Shown piece by piece: positions 17,917 through 26,605 of a stretch of 64,000 bases of DNA (its first letter is position 1; each line of letters opens with the position of its first letter). The notes beneath the pieces are model-generated. The model was not told the DNA's origin. It ran no database searches and saw nothing but the letters and a program-made list of their open reading frames with translations. The stretch is from Chthoniobacteraceae bacterium (GTDB lineage Bacteria; Verrucomicrobiota; Verrucomicrobiia; Chthoniobacterales; Chthoniobacteraceae), in contig JAQGOL010000034.1 in NCBI GenBank assembly GCA_028293625.1, positions 124,001 to 188,000 on the forward strand. Reading direction: 5' to 3'. The translations under genes were made by a program, and so were the position numbers.

Positions 17917-19701
17917 ATGCTTCTTGCCGGCGACTCCCCAGCGCAACGCTCTTCACTGCCGGAATTCCGGAGTGAAATCGATCTGCCTGCAAGCTGGCTC
18001 GGAATTGCCCTCGATTCGGGGACGCCGGATTTTTTCGAAAAGCTTCTGGCCCATCTCATCGTTCAAAGCGGAGCGACCGGTGCGGGCATCTGGCTGATTG
18101 TTCAAACCGCGCGTGGCAGCGGGCTTTCTTACAAAGCCAGCCGCGGTTATCCTTCCACCGAACCTGCGTGGAACGGCTGGATGAAGGAACAGGTCCGCAC
18201 TTTGATCACTTCCCGGCGGCCGCTCGTGATCCCGGCCAATCCCAATGGATTCCCCAAGACGCCTTCCATTTTTGTTCCCCTTGTGTGGGAAGGAACCGGC
18301 CTTGGCGTTATCCTCGTCAGCGGGCCGGACCTGAGTCTCGAGGAGATCACGCGCCTGGGCACGCTGGCAGGCTGGGCCACGCGTCTGCATTTGCGCCGGC
18401 CCGAGCCCGTCACGCCCGCCCCGGATCTCGCCAATGCGTTGCTGGCGAGCCCGCATTCCGCCGAATGGCCGGGAATTTTCGCCTCGCATTTGCGCACAAA
18501 AAGCGGGGCCTGGCGTGCGAGTCTTTTACACGAACAAAACGGCCAGTGGCGCATGATGGCGGTCTCGGGCGTGGTTGAGGTAAAACGCCGCACGGCCGAA
18601 TCCCGCGCGATTGAACAAGCATTTGCAAAGCGGGCCGCATCGACCGGGGACGCCGAGCACCCGATCATTGCGCTGCGTTTTGAAGCAGCCCCCGGCTGGG
18701 GCGCGCTTTTGGAGTTTGAAAAGCATGCCGCCACCGATGCGGTCGTGGGAAATCTGGCTGACGTGATGCGCATCGGCGGTCTCGTGCTGCCACGGATGCA
18801 GATCCGAGGCTGGCGGCTGGCAATTTCCCGCCGCCTTTTGGAACAGCGAAACGCGGCCTCACCAAAGGCCAGCCGTTGGGTGGTCGCCGCGCTCGCGACC
18901 TTGTTTCTCATTGCCGGATGCATTCCGGTGGTGGAGACATTTGAAGGCGATTGCGAACTCCAGCCGGCCCAGCGTTTCGCGGTCGTTGCTGAAGTCGAGG
19001 GGCGCATCCAATCCATCGACGTTCAGGAAGGCGCGCTGGTTCATACCGGGCAAACGCTCGGGCAACTCGAAGTCGGCACGCTTAAAACGCGATTGGAAGT
19101 CGCTCGCGAACAGGTCATGGAACAGGAAGCGCAAGCCCGCCGCTCCCAGGGACTTCAGGATATGACCGGCTATCGGCTTGCGAAGTTGAAAACCGAGCAG
19201 AACGCCCAGGAAGCCGCCTCGCTCACCGAGGATATCCGTCGGTCCACGCTTCTCGCCCCCATCGACGGCAAAGTGCTCACCAAAGATCTGGCTCAGAAAC
19301 AAGGAACCGTCCTGCGGCTTGGTGACACGTTTTGTGAGGTAGGCGGACTCAATGCGTGGAATCTTCAGGTCGCGCTCAATGAAGAGGATCTAAGCGCGTT
19401 TTTGCACGCGCTTCAAAAAAACGGGCAGCTGGCGATCGCTTATCGGCTCAAGGCGGGGTCGAGCGTGGCGCTCGCAGCCAAGGTAAATTCGGTGGGGCAG
19501 ATCAGCGAAATGGCTTACCCGATGGATGGGAAAAATGTGATCTATATCACCGTTCCCGGCGTGGAGATCCCGGAGGAACTCTTGAACGATCTGCGTCCGG
19601 GCTTTTCGGGCCGGGCTCGAATCGAGGGGCACCGGCGTCCCTGGGCGCTCATTTCGACCCGGCGACTGGCGCAATATCTCAGGCTTCACTGGTGGTTATG
19701 A
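17917..19701 (+). CDS. GAF-like and HlyD-domain membrane protein
   Basis: 594 residues. The N-terminal half (about 30-300) looks like one or two GAF-type sensor domains (VQSGATGAGIWLIVQTARG; LVWEGTGLGVILVSG). A single membrane segment follows at about 320-345 (WVVAALATLFLIAGCIPVV). The C-terminal part is a HlyD-type adaptor: lipoyl half domains VEGRIQSIDVQEGALVHTG and LLAPIDGKVLTKDLAQKQG around a short helical hairpin. The sensor half should be cytoplasmic and the adaptor half periplasmic. The stop codon overlaps the next gene's ATG (ATGA at 19698-19701), showing translational coupling with the M50-HlyD protein. I infer that the two products act in one envelope complex. Confidence 0.82.
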   Translation: MLLAGDSPAQRSSLPEFRSEIDLPASWLGIALDSGTPDFFEKLLAHLIVQSGATGAGIWLIVQTARGSGLSYKASRGYPSTEPAWNGWMKEQVRTLITSRRPLVIPANPNGFPKTPSIFVPLVWEGTGLGVILVSGPDLSLEEITRLGTLAGWATRLHLRRPEPVTPAPDLANALLASPHSAEWPGIFASHLRTKSGAWRASLLHEQNGQWRMMAVSGVVEVKRRTAESRAIEQAFAKRAASTGDAEHPIIALRFEAAPGWGALLEFEKHAATDAVVGNLADVMRIGGLVLPRMQIRGWRLAISRRLLEQRNAASPKASRWVVAALATLFLIAGCIPVVETFEGDCELQPAQRFAVVAEVEGRIQSIDVQEGALVHTGQTLGQLEVGTLKTRLEVAREQVMEQEAQARRSQGLQDMTGYRLAKLKTEQNAQEAASLTEDIRRSTLLAPIDGKVLTKDLAQKQGTVLRLGDTFCEVGGLNAWNLQVALNEEDLSAFLHALQKNGQLAIAYRLKAGSSVALAAKVNSVGQISEMAYPMDGKNVIYITVPGVEIPEELLNDLRPGFSGRARIEGHRRPWALISTRRLAQYLRLHWWL

Positions 19702-21836
19702 ATTCGACGGAACGCCGGATTGGATTCAAGCTGCGAAACGACCTTCAGGTTTCCCACCAGCACCGCGATGGGATTGATCGCGCGGTGATAAAAGATCCGC
19801 ATTCGCTCCGTTTTTTTGAGATGGCCTGGAGCGATTACCAGCTTGCCATGACGGTTCAAAACGGCGGCACGGCGCCCGAAATCGTTGAGCAATGGCGGCG
19901 CTCGTTTCCCGAGTTGTGTGATGGAATCGAACAGGAAGCGCTGGAGCGGCGGGCTGAACGCCTCTGCATCGCTACACGACGGCTCGGGCTCGTGGAAGAA
20001 AGCGGACCACTCCGCGCGACACCGGCGGCGCTTGGCTGGGGCGCATGGCTTCTGCGGTGGGTCCGTTGGATTGGCGCCCCGATGGCCATTCGCATCCGGC
20101 TTTTTGATCCCGATGCTTTCCTGTCGCAAATCGTGGCTCGATGGCGCCCGCTTTTTTCCCTTCCCGCGCTCTTCCTCGCCTCGGTCTTTGTGATCGTCTC
20201 ACTGATTGCCGCCCTCAGCCGGTTCGATGAGATGGAATTTCACGCCGAATGGTTTCACATCTGGCAGAACCTCGCGGCCCTTTACCTCGGGATCCTGGTT
20301 CTGAAGGTCGTTCACGAAAGCGGGCACGCGCTGGTTTGTAAAACGCTTGGCGGCCATGTGCATGAAGTCGGTGCGCAATTGCTCGTTTTTCATCCCACTT
20401 TTTTCGTCGATGTCTCCGACACGTGGATGTGGCCGGACCGGCGCCGGCGGATCGCAGTGGCCGCGGCTGGATTCGGCGCCGAAATGATCGCCGCCGCGTT
20501 TCTTTTCTGGCTCTGGAGACTTCTCTCTCCCGGGTTCGCCCGCGATCTCTGTCTGAACCTCATGTTCATCGCCAGCGTGAGCGCCGTGCTTTTTAATATC
20601 AACCCGTTGATGCGTTATGACGGCTATCACATGCTCGCGGATTTGCTGCGCGAACCGCGGTTGCGCCAGAAAGCCTTTGCCTCGATCGGGCTCACCATCC
20701 GCCGGTTCTTTTTTGGTAAAACACTCGTGCCGGTCGTTTTTGAAAAACATCAAACCGTATTTACGATCTACGGCATCCTGAGCACTACCTACCTCATTTG
20801 GATCGTAGTCGCGGTGGGCGGCTTTTTACGACATCTTCTGGCGCCTCTCGGCTTGGAGGCGGGCGGCCGCGTTCTGTTGGCCGCGTGGCTTTGCTCGATG
20901 CTCCTCCCGCTGCTCGGCTTTTTTGGCAAAATCATCCGCGATACATTGCAGCTCAGTGCCCCGGAGCGGCGCCGTCCCATCGTGGTCTGGGCCAGCCTGA
21001 TTTCCACGGCGATCTTTGCCGCGTTCATGCCGTTGCAAATCCGCGTGGAACGCGAATGTGTGGTGGAGGTGGCCGCGGCTGGCGTTGTCCGCGCATCGCA
21101 GGCCGGTTTTTTAAAGGAGGTTCTCGTTCGCGAGGGAGAACGCGTCAAAAAAGGACAACTTCTTGCGCGGCTGGAAAATCGATCCCTTGCACTTACGAAA
21201 ATAAAGGCTGAGATCGAGGTCGGATTAACCAAAGTCGCCCTCATGAGCGCGGTTGGCGGCAATCAATCGGGACATGTCCAGCAAGGGATGCGCCGTTTTA
21301 ATGAGGCACGGGCCAACGAATTGGAAGCCGCGCGGCGCAGCGGCACTTTGGAGCTTTTGAGCCCATGCGACGGCGTCGTGCTGACCCGGCTGCTGGAACG
21401 CAAACACGGTCAATTCATCCGTCCCGGCGAAGAAGTCATCAGTGTGGCTCCGGAAAATACGCGCGAAATCATGCTCCCATTGACCGAGAAAGAAGCGCGC
21501 CGTGTTAAGGAAGGGGCTTGGGTGGAGTTTCGTGCCAAGGCGTTTTCAGAATCAAAATTCACGGGCCGCATCAGCACGGCTCCACTACGGATCAAGGGTG
21601 GCGATCTCCCGCGTGCTCTCACGGCATTGGCCGGGGGCGATATCACGGTCGACGCAAGCGGCAAAGTTTTCTCCTCTGAAGTCACCCATGTGAGCAGGTT
21701 CATTGTCGAACCGGCCGATCCGCGGCTCAGACAAGGTTTGAGCGGACGCGCCCGGCTCGATTGCGGCACCCTTCCCGCCGCGCGCTGGCTCTGGGAAAAA
21801 GCGCTCGATGCCATTCATCTCGAGCACCGAATGTAA
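19698..21836 (+). CDS. M50 (site-2) protease with HlyD domain and PqqD-like N-terminus
   Basis: 712 residues. The ATG at 19698 is chosen because it overlaps the preceding stop as ATGA; a GTG at 19692 is the alternative. Residues about 1-110 form a small helical-winged region like the PqqD/RRE domain that binds leader peptides. The membrane protease core shows HESGH with His206, Glu207 and His210, and NINPLMRYDG with Asp308 as the third ligand. Several further membrane segments follow. After about residue 450 comes a HlyD-type adaptor (VVRASQAGFLKEVLVREGE; LLSPCDGVVLTRLLE). Similar proteins are annotated as peptide zinc metalloproteases of the YydH type in peptide-export loci. No ABC exporter is visible nearby. 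The likely role is processing or exporting a partner protein. Confidence 0.87.
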   Translation: MNSTERRIGFKLRNDLQVSHQHRDGIDRAVIKDPHSLRFFEMAWSDYQLAMTVQNGGTAPEIVEQWRRSFPELCDGIEQEALERRAERLCIATRRLGLVEESGPLRATPAALGWGAWLLRWVRWIGAPMAIRIRLFDPDAFLSQIVARWRPLFSLPALFLASVFVIVSLIAALSRFDEMEFHAEWFHIWQNLAALYLGILVLKVVHESGHALVCKTLGGHVHEVGAQLLVFHPTFFVDVSDTWMWPDRRRRIAVAAAGFGAEMIAAAFLFWLWRLLSPGFARDLCLNLMFIASVSAVLFNINPLMRYDGYHMLADLLREPRLRQKAFASIGLTIRRFFFGKTLVPVVFEKHQTVFTIYGILSTTYLIWIVVAVGGFLRHLLAPLGLEAGGRVLLAAWLCSMLLPLLGFFGKIIRDTLQLSAPERRRPIVVWASLISTAIFAAFMPLQIRVERECVVEVAAAGVVRASQAGFLKEVLVREGERVKKGQLLARLENRSLALTKIKAEIEVGLTKVALMSAVGGNQSGHVQQGMRRFNEARANELEAARRSGTLELLSPCDGVVLTRLLERKHGQFIRPGEEVISVAPENTREIMLPLTEKEARRVKEGAWVEFRAKAFSESKFTGRISTAPLRIKGGDLPRALTALAGGDITVDASGKVFSSEVTHVSRFIVEPADPRLRQGLSGRARLDCGTLPAARWLWEKALDAIHLEHRM

Positions 21837-22007
21837 CCGTGCCGGCAATCAGACGGCCGCTTTTGAATGGCTGCATTTTTCCTTCCGATCCTTTAGACAA
21901 AAGTTTCCACGCACTTCGTTTCCTCTGCGAAGAGTCCGCGCTCGATTGTTGTAAAGCTTCCTGAAGCGGACCGCAAAGTCCTCCGAACCCTGCACTCACC
22001 CTCCCTC

Positions 22008-25000
22008 ATGAAACGGATTCTATTAACTTCCTACTCGGTGCTCGCCGTCCTGGTCACTTCGCTCGGAGCGGCTCCGGCGAAAGTCTCCCTGACCACGCCC
22101 ACTTTCACAATCGGCCCGGTTCACCGGCGTCTGATTAAAGTCAATGTGCCGCCGGGGTTTGATTCCGTGACACTGGAAGTTTGCACCAATCTCAAGCGGG
22201 CTGAATGGAAACCGGTCGGCACCAAGGCGACAGCCAGCCTCGCAAGCGTCGTTGAGTTCAAGCTTGAGCGCGCTGTCTCCCGCCGCTTTCTTCGAGTTAA
22301 CGCGAAAGCCACTGCACCTGTCGCCGAGGATATTCAGACCGGGCCAAGCATATTCCTGGCGGATCCCGCGGCAGTGGCCAACGGAGCCTTTGCGTCCGGC
22401 AACGCCTTGCTTTCATCAAACAGCTTCGCTGCGGACTCCAAAAGCGGCGGCGAGGAGGCGCGCACTGTCTCTGAATCCGATATCTGGCGCGTCTCAGGCG
22501 ACAGACTCTATTTCTACAACGAACTTCGCGGTTTACAGGTCTTCGACATTAGCGAACCGGACTCCCCCGCGCTTCTTGGACAACTTCGCGCCAACGGCTA
22601 CGGCGATCAGATGTATCTGCTCGATGCCGGCCATGTCGCCCTGCTCACGCATTCCCCATCTGGTCTCGACGTCGATAGCAGCTCCCTTATCCTGGCCGAT
22701 GTATCGACCGGGAGACCGAAGAAAATTGGAAACGCTACCTACCCCGGATGGCTAAGGGAAAGCCGGCTGGTGGGCAAGGTGTTGTATGTCGTCTCGGAAT
22801 CTTATTATAACTCGGGCGCGGCGCTGCAGGTTACTTCGTTTGATCTCAGCGATCCGGCTCATCCGATCAAACGCGATACGCTCTCCCTCGGCGGCTATGG
22901 CGGCGTCATCACCGCAACCGATCGGTTTCTTTTCGTAACACGCTACTCGGAGACGGACTGGGATCATTCGCTTGTCGACATCATCGATATTACCTCGCCC
23001 ATCGGAGCGATAAAAAAGACGGGCACGATCGCCACCGCCGGCATCGTGAATGACAAATTCAAGATGCAGCTCAAAGGGGATACGTTCACGGTCGTCTCGG
23101 CGATTTCCCGGCGAACAGTGTGGGAGAATGGAGGAAATATCACGGTCCGCAATTCAAAGACCGCGGTTGAGACCTTTTCATTGAAAAATCCGGCCGCACC
23201 TGTTGCCCTCGGCAATATTAACCTTGGAATCGGCGAATCGGTTCGCGCCACACGTTTTGACGGTAACCGGCTTTATGTAGTGACCTTCTTTAGCATCGAT
23301 CCGCTCTGGGTTGTCGATCTTTCAATTCCCAAAAGCCCCGCATTACTTGGGGAACTTGAAGTACCCGGCTTTTCGAGCTACATCGAGCCGCTGGGCGACC
23401 GGCTTGTCGCCATCGGCAATGTCAATGGCAGGGTTGCCGTATCCCTTTTCGATGTCAGTGATCCGGCGCATCCCGCCTCCCTGAGCCAGATCCCGCTCGG
23501 CGATGGGTCATACTCCTATAGCGAAGCGAATTGGAACGAGAAGGCCGTCAACGTGGTGCCCGAGGAGAACCTGATCGTAGTTCCCTATTCAGGATACGAT
23601 GCCAACAGCGGCTACGCCTCGCGCGTCCAGCTCATTGACTTAAACCGCGACGCGTTGACCAAACGCGGCATCATTGAACATCCTTTTGCCGCGCGGCGCA
23701 CCGCGGTGGTAGGCGACCGGTTGCTGGCCATCTCTTCCTCAAACCTTGTGACAGTCGATTTCCTGGATCGCGACAAACCCAAGGTCACATCTGACGTGGA
23801 AATTGCCTGGCATGTTGATCGTGTATTTCTCGCCGACAATTATCTGGTGGAGCTTGGGAATGCCACGGGCTGGAATCCAGGCAGCCAGCCAACCATCACC
23901 GTGACTACGGCTTCCGCGCCGGACGGGTCCCTCAACGTAATCGATCTGGATAAGATTCCGGTGATTGGCTCTGCCATGCGGGATGGACGGCTCTACATCG
24001 CGCAGCAGAATACAAGATCGTATTACAACGGCTATATTACTCTTCTGACAACTACTGCAACGGCCGGCGTGACGCTCGCCCCCGATGACTTCACTGTTTC
24101 AGTCTACGACCTTACCAAGCTTCCCGCCGTTACTCTTCTTGGAAAAACCACCACAAAGGTCGGTTTTAATCTCAATTACGGCGCGCAGCTCAAAGCCGTC
24201 TGGCCTGCTCCCGGAATCCTCGTCTGGATGCGGCCACAGGATAGCTGGAACTACTGGTGGGGCGGGATCGTTTACAATAATTTTTCTTCCAACCTGGGCG
24301 TTGCCAATAGCAGCTTACTGACTTCCGCCGCTGACACCTCTCTCTCCAACGCATCCGCGTTCGCCAGCAATAATACAATCATCGCCGGCAGCCTCATCCT
24401 CCCAGCGATCCGCTGGTATCCCTACTATCAAGGCGACCAGGGCGGCACCGAAGCCGCCGTATTCGACGTAAGTTCCCCGAACACGCCGGTTTTCGCCTCC
24501 ACGTTCGATCTCCGCACCGGCGCAACAACAGACTGGAGCGACCCTTTTGTCAGCGATGGCAAACTCTATGTCAGCTCCATGGCCTATTCGAATGCCGAAG
24601 TCGTCGATCCTAAACTAAACAGCACCGATCTCACCGTGACGCCGAGAGCCGGCCGCCAGTTCATGAGAGTAGTTGGCTTCGATGGACCCAAGAAACCGCT
24701 CATTGGCCCTGAAATCAATATCCCCGGCCGGCTGATCGGAGTTCCGCGATTAGGCACGATGCTCTTAACGTCCGGGCCGCTCTATACAGACACGTTGAAA
24801 CCCTCCGGCGACCGCGCCATTCACGCCAGCAAATTTGACGGCGCCGCCGCTCACTTCATCAGCCAGATCCCGCTTCCCTTGTCGAATGGCGGTTATGCAG
24901 TCGACGGCGAAACTACCTTGGTCAACCTACCCGGGCAAACCACGCCGGCAGCCAAGCCCTCCATCCAAGCCTGGACCATTGACGGCAATGGCAAATTCCA

Positions 25001-25250
25001 GCTTGCGAGCACGACCGAGACCGATTCCTACGGCAACCTCGTTACTCTCCATGGGCTCGCCTTACTCGGATGGGGACCCGCCCAGCATCTCTACGACGTC
25101 ACTGATCCGGGTAAACTCATCGACCTCGGCTTTTTTACGAGCGCCGGCTCATATAGTGCCACCGTTGAAAACTCGGACGCCAATCCGGCGCGCGGTCTTT
25201 GGGAAGCTTCGGGCGACTACGGCGTTTCCTTTATCGAGTTCGGCAAGTAG
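22008..25250 (+). CDS. Secreted beta-propeller domain protein
   Basis: 1080 residues. An N-terminal Sec signal peptide (MKRILLTSYSVLAVLVTSLGAAP) precedes a small beta domain. Several LVIVD-like repeats follow of the type FDISEPDSPALLGQLR, FDLSDPAHPIKRD and FDVSDPAHPASLSQ. The segment VPGFSSYIEPLGDRLVAIG matches the Beta_propel (PF09826) family hallmark. It is probably a periplasmic or surface-associated propeller of unknown ligand. It follows the M50-HlyD gene by 171 bp on the same strand, making it a conceivable export client, although an ordinary Sec signal is present. A strong terminator at 25277-25310 ends the transcript. Confidence 0.85.
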   Translation: MKRILLTSYSVLAVLVTSLGAAPAKVSLTTPTFTIGPVHRRLIKVNVPPGFDSVTLEVCTNLKRAEWKPVGTKATASLASVVEFKLERAVSRRFLRVNAKATAPVAEDIQTGPSIFLADPAAVANGAFASGNALLSSNSFAADSKSGGEEARTVSESDIWRVSGDRLYFYNELRGLQVFDISEPDSPALLGQLRANGYGDQMYLLDAGHVALLTHSPSGLDVDSSSLILADVSTGRPKKIGNATYPGWLRESRLVGKVLYVVSESYYNSGAALQVTSFDLSDPAHPIKRDTLSLGGYGGVITATDRFLFVTRYSETDWDHSLVDIIDITSPIGAIKKTGTIATAGIVNDKFKMQLKGDTFTVVSAISRRTVWENGGNITVRNSKTAVETFSLKNPAAPVALGNINLGIGESVRATRFDGNRLYVVTFFSIDPLWVVDLSIPKSPALLGELEVPGFSSYIEPLGDRLVAIGNVNGRVAVSLFDVSDPAHPASLSQIPLGDGSYSYSEANWNEKAVNVVPEENLIVVPYSGYDANSGYASRVQLIDLNRDALTKRGIIEHPFAARRTAVVGDRLLAISSSNLVTVDFLDRDKPKVTSDVEIAWHVDRVFLADNYLVELGNATGWNPGSQPTITVTTASAPDGSLNVIDLDKIPVIGSAMRDGRLYIAQQNTRSYYNGYITLLTTTATAGVTLAPDDFTVSVYDLTKLPAVTLLGKTTTKVGFNLNYGAQLKAVWPAPGILVWMRPQDSWNYWWGGIVYNNFSSNLGVANSSLLTSAADTSLSNASAFASNNTIIAGSLILPAIRWYPYYQGDQGGTEAAVFDVSSPNTPVFASTFDLRTGATTDWSDPFVSDGKLYVSSMAYSNAEVVDPKLNSTDLTVTPRAGRQFMRVVGFDGPKKPLIGPEINIPGRLIGVPRLGTMLLTSGPLYTDTLKPSGDRAIHASKFDGAAAHFISQIPLPLSNGGYAVDGETTLVNLPGQTTPAAKPSIQAWTIDGNGKFQLASTTETDSYGNLVTLHGLALLGWGPAQHLYDVTDPGKLIDLGFFTSAGSYSATVENSDANPARGLWEASGDYGVSFIEFGK

Positions 25251-25276
25251 CGGGCAAACTATTTATGCGTGCGGAT

Positions 25277-25310
25277 GCGGCGGGCCTCGATTGGCCCGCC
25301 GCTTCTGTTT
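25277..25310 (+). terminator. Strong rho-independent terminator
   Basis: A perfect 10-bp GC-only stem (GCGGCGGGCC / GGCCCGCCGC) with a 6-base loop (TCGATT) is followed directly by TTCTGTTT. It begins 27 bp after the stop codon of the beta-propeller gene. Confidence 0.87.
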
Positions 25311-25418
25311 ACCGCATAACGCGTCCGATTACGGACGTTCCGCAGTGGTTTAAATGGATAATCAGACTGGTAATTCATACCGGTTTTAAAACATTCTGAG
25401 ATTTTCCCAATCGCCACC

Positions 25419-26084
25419 GTGCACGACACGACTTCCTCCCTTCCCTCGTCTCTGGCTTCACAGAACCTGGCCGCTCCCTTAAGGCGATCGCGAACAAATG
25501 TCGTCTTGATCGACTTTGAGAGCGTGCAGCCTAAAACGCTTGCCCACCTCAATCACGAGCACTTCCGTGTCCTCGTCTTTGTTGGTGCCAGCCAGGCTAA
25601 AGTGCCGTTTGAGATTGCCACCGCCATGCAATGCATGGGAACCAAAGCCGAATATGTCAAAATCTGCGGCCACGGTTCCAACGCGCTCGACTTTCACATT
25701 GCCTTTTACATCGGGCAGATCGCGGCGGCAGATCCGGACGCTTTTTTCCATATCATTTCCAAGGACACAGGGTTCGATCCGCTCCTTCAACATCTCAAGA
25801 CAAAGAAGATCTTTGCCGCCCGTCGCGAAGCCATCACGGAAATCCCGCTGGCCTCCCCGGGCACTAAAGAAATGCTCGAGATCGTCCTCGCAAAATTTCA
25901 AAACGCTAAATTTTGCAAGCCCGGCACCGTGGATACCCTGGCAAATTCGATCCGCTCGATGCTGCAGAATCGATGCGCCATGCCGGAGATTGCTGAGCTG
26001 ATTGCAGCTCTGGCAGCCAAAAATATCCTCAGGATTAGCGGAAGCAAAGTCACCTATCCGGCGGCTGTAAACAACGCCAGTTAG
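25419..26084 (+). CDS. PIN-like domain protein
   Basis: 221 residues from a GTG start; no earlier ATG is available in frame. The body from about residue 28 has the order of acidic motifs of PIN/NYN-type RNases: VVLIDFESVQ, then NALDFHIAFYIG, then ISKDTGFDPLL. Each supplies an Asp that could bind catalytic metal. The C-terminal 60 residues are helical and may be a winged-helix-like cap. Such proteins are often RNases, but this group is not tied to a specific substrate. No antitoxin-like small gene is adjacent, so a VapBC-type toxin role is unlikely. A hairpin (CGTCCG-ATTA-CGGACG, 25322-25337) lies in its upstream region. Confidence 0.75.
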   Translation: MHDTTSSLPSSLASQNLAAPLRRSRTNVVLIDFESVQPKTLAHLNHEHFRVLVFVGASQAKVPFEIATAMQCMGTKAEYVKICGHGSNALDFHIAFYIGQIAAADPDAFFHIISKDTGFDPLLQHLKTKKIFAARREAITEIPLASPGTKEMLEIVLAKFQNAKFCKPGTVDTLANSIRSMLQNRCAMPEIAELIAALAAKNILRISGSKVTYPAAVNNAS

Positions 26085-26605
26085 CTAACCCATTTGCTGG
26101 AATAGCCGCGAATCAGCGCATTTCAGCCAAAGATTCTGCTCCCTGAGCTTGCGGATTCTGCCTTGATTGGCGTTCAATTGCGATTCCCCAAGTATCGACC
26201 AAGAGTGCTTTACATGCTCGCAATAGCTAAATAGTGGCGCATAAGCCTGGGCCCTTCTTCGGAACCATCATCCTTCTGCAAAGATCACTTGGCTGCACTG
26301 CTTTTTATCGGACCGGTGTCCGGCAGCTTTACCACTGCACGATATCGCGTTTCGATAGAATGACCGATATTTTTTGATTCCTCAGGAAGTAAAAAATGCT
26401 TTCCATAAATATCCAACAATTCACGATTTTAAGCATCGAATTTTCGGCGCGCGATTATTTTCAAATAGTTGTTAGCATTTGATTTTCATTCGCTTTGGCA
26501 GCCCGCGGCAGCACCCGTTTTTGTACTCCCCTTTGCGCCTGCAGCACTTACAACTGCGCTTTTTAGGCTGCCCACAGCAAACCACAAAACCGCGTTACAG
26601 ACTTT
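26085..26605. other. 521-bp AT-rich intergenic region, no gene seen
   Basis: No frame here resembles a protein. The stretch 26340-26480 is much richer in A and T than the neighbouring genes. It holds short T-runs and a weak inverted repeat (ATATCG ... CGATAT followed by TTTTT, 26342-26376) that could end the PIN-gene transcript. The promoter for the 6-kb kinase gene must lie here, but I cannot pick a convincing -35/-10 pair. Confidence 0.6.

Noticed and set aside
25419-26084. VapC-type toxin
   Set aside because: The protein is longer than VapC, has a C-terminal extension, and no antitoxin gene is next to it.
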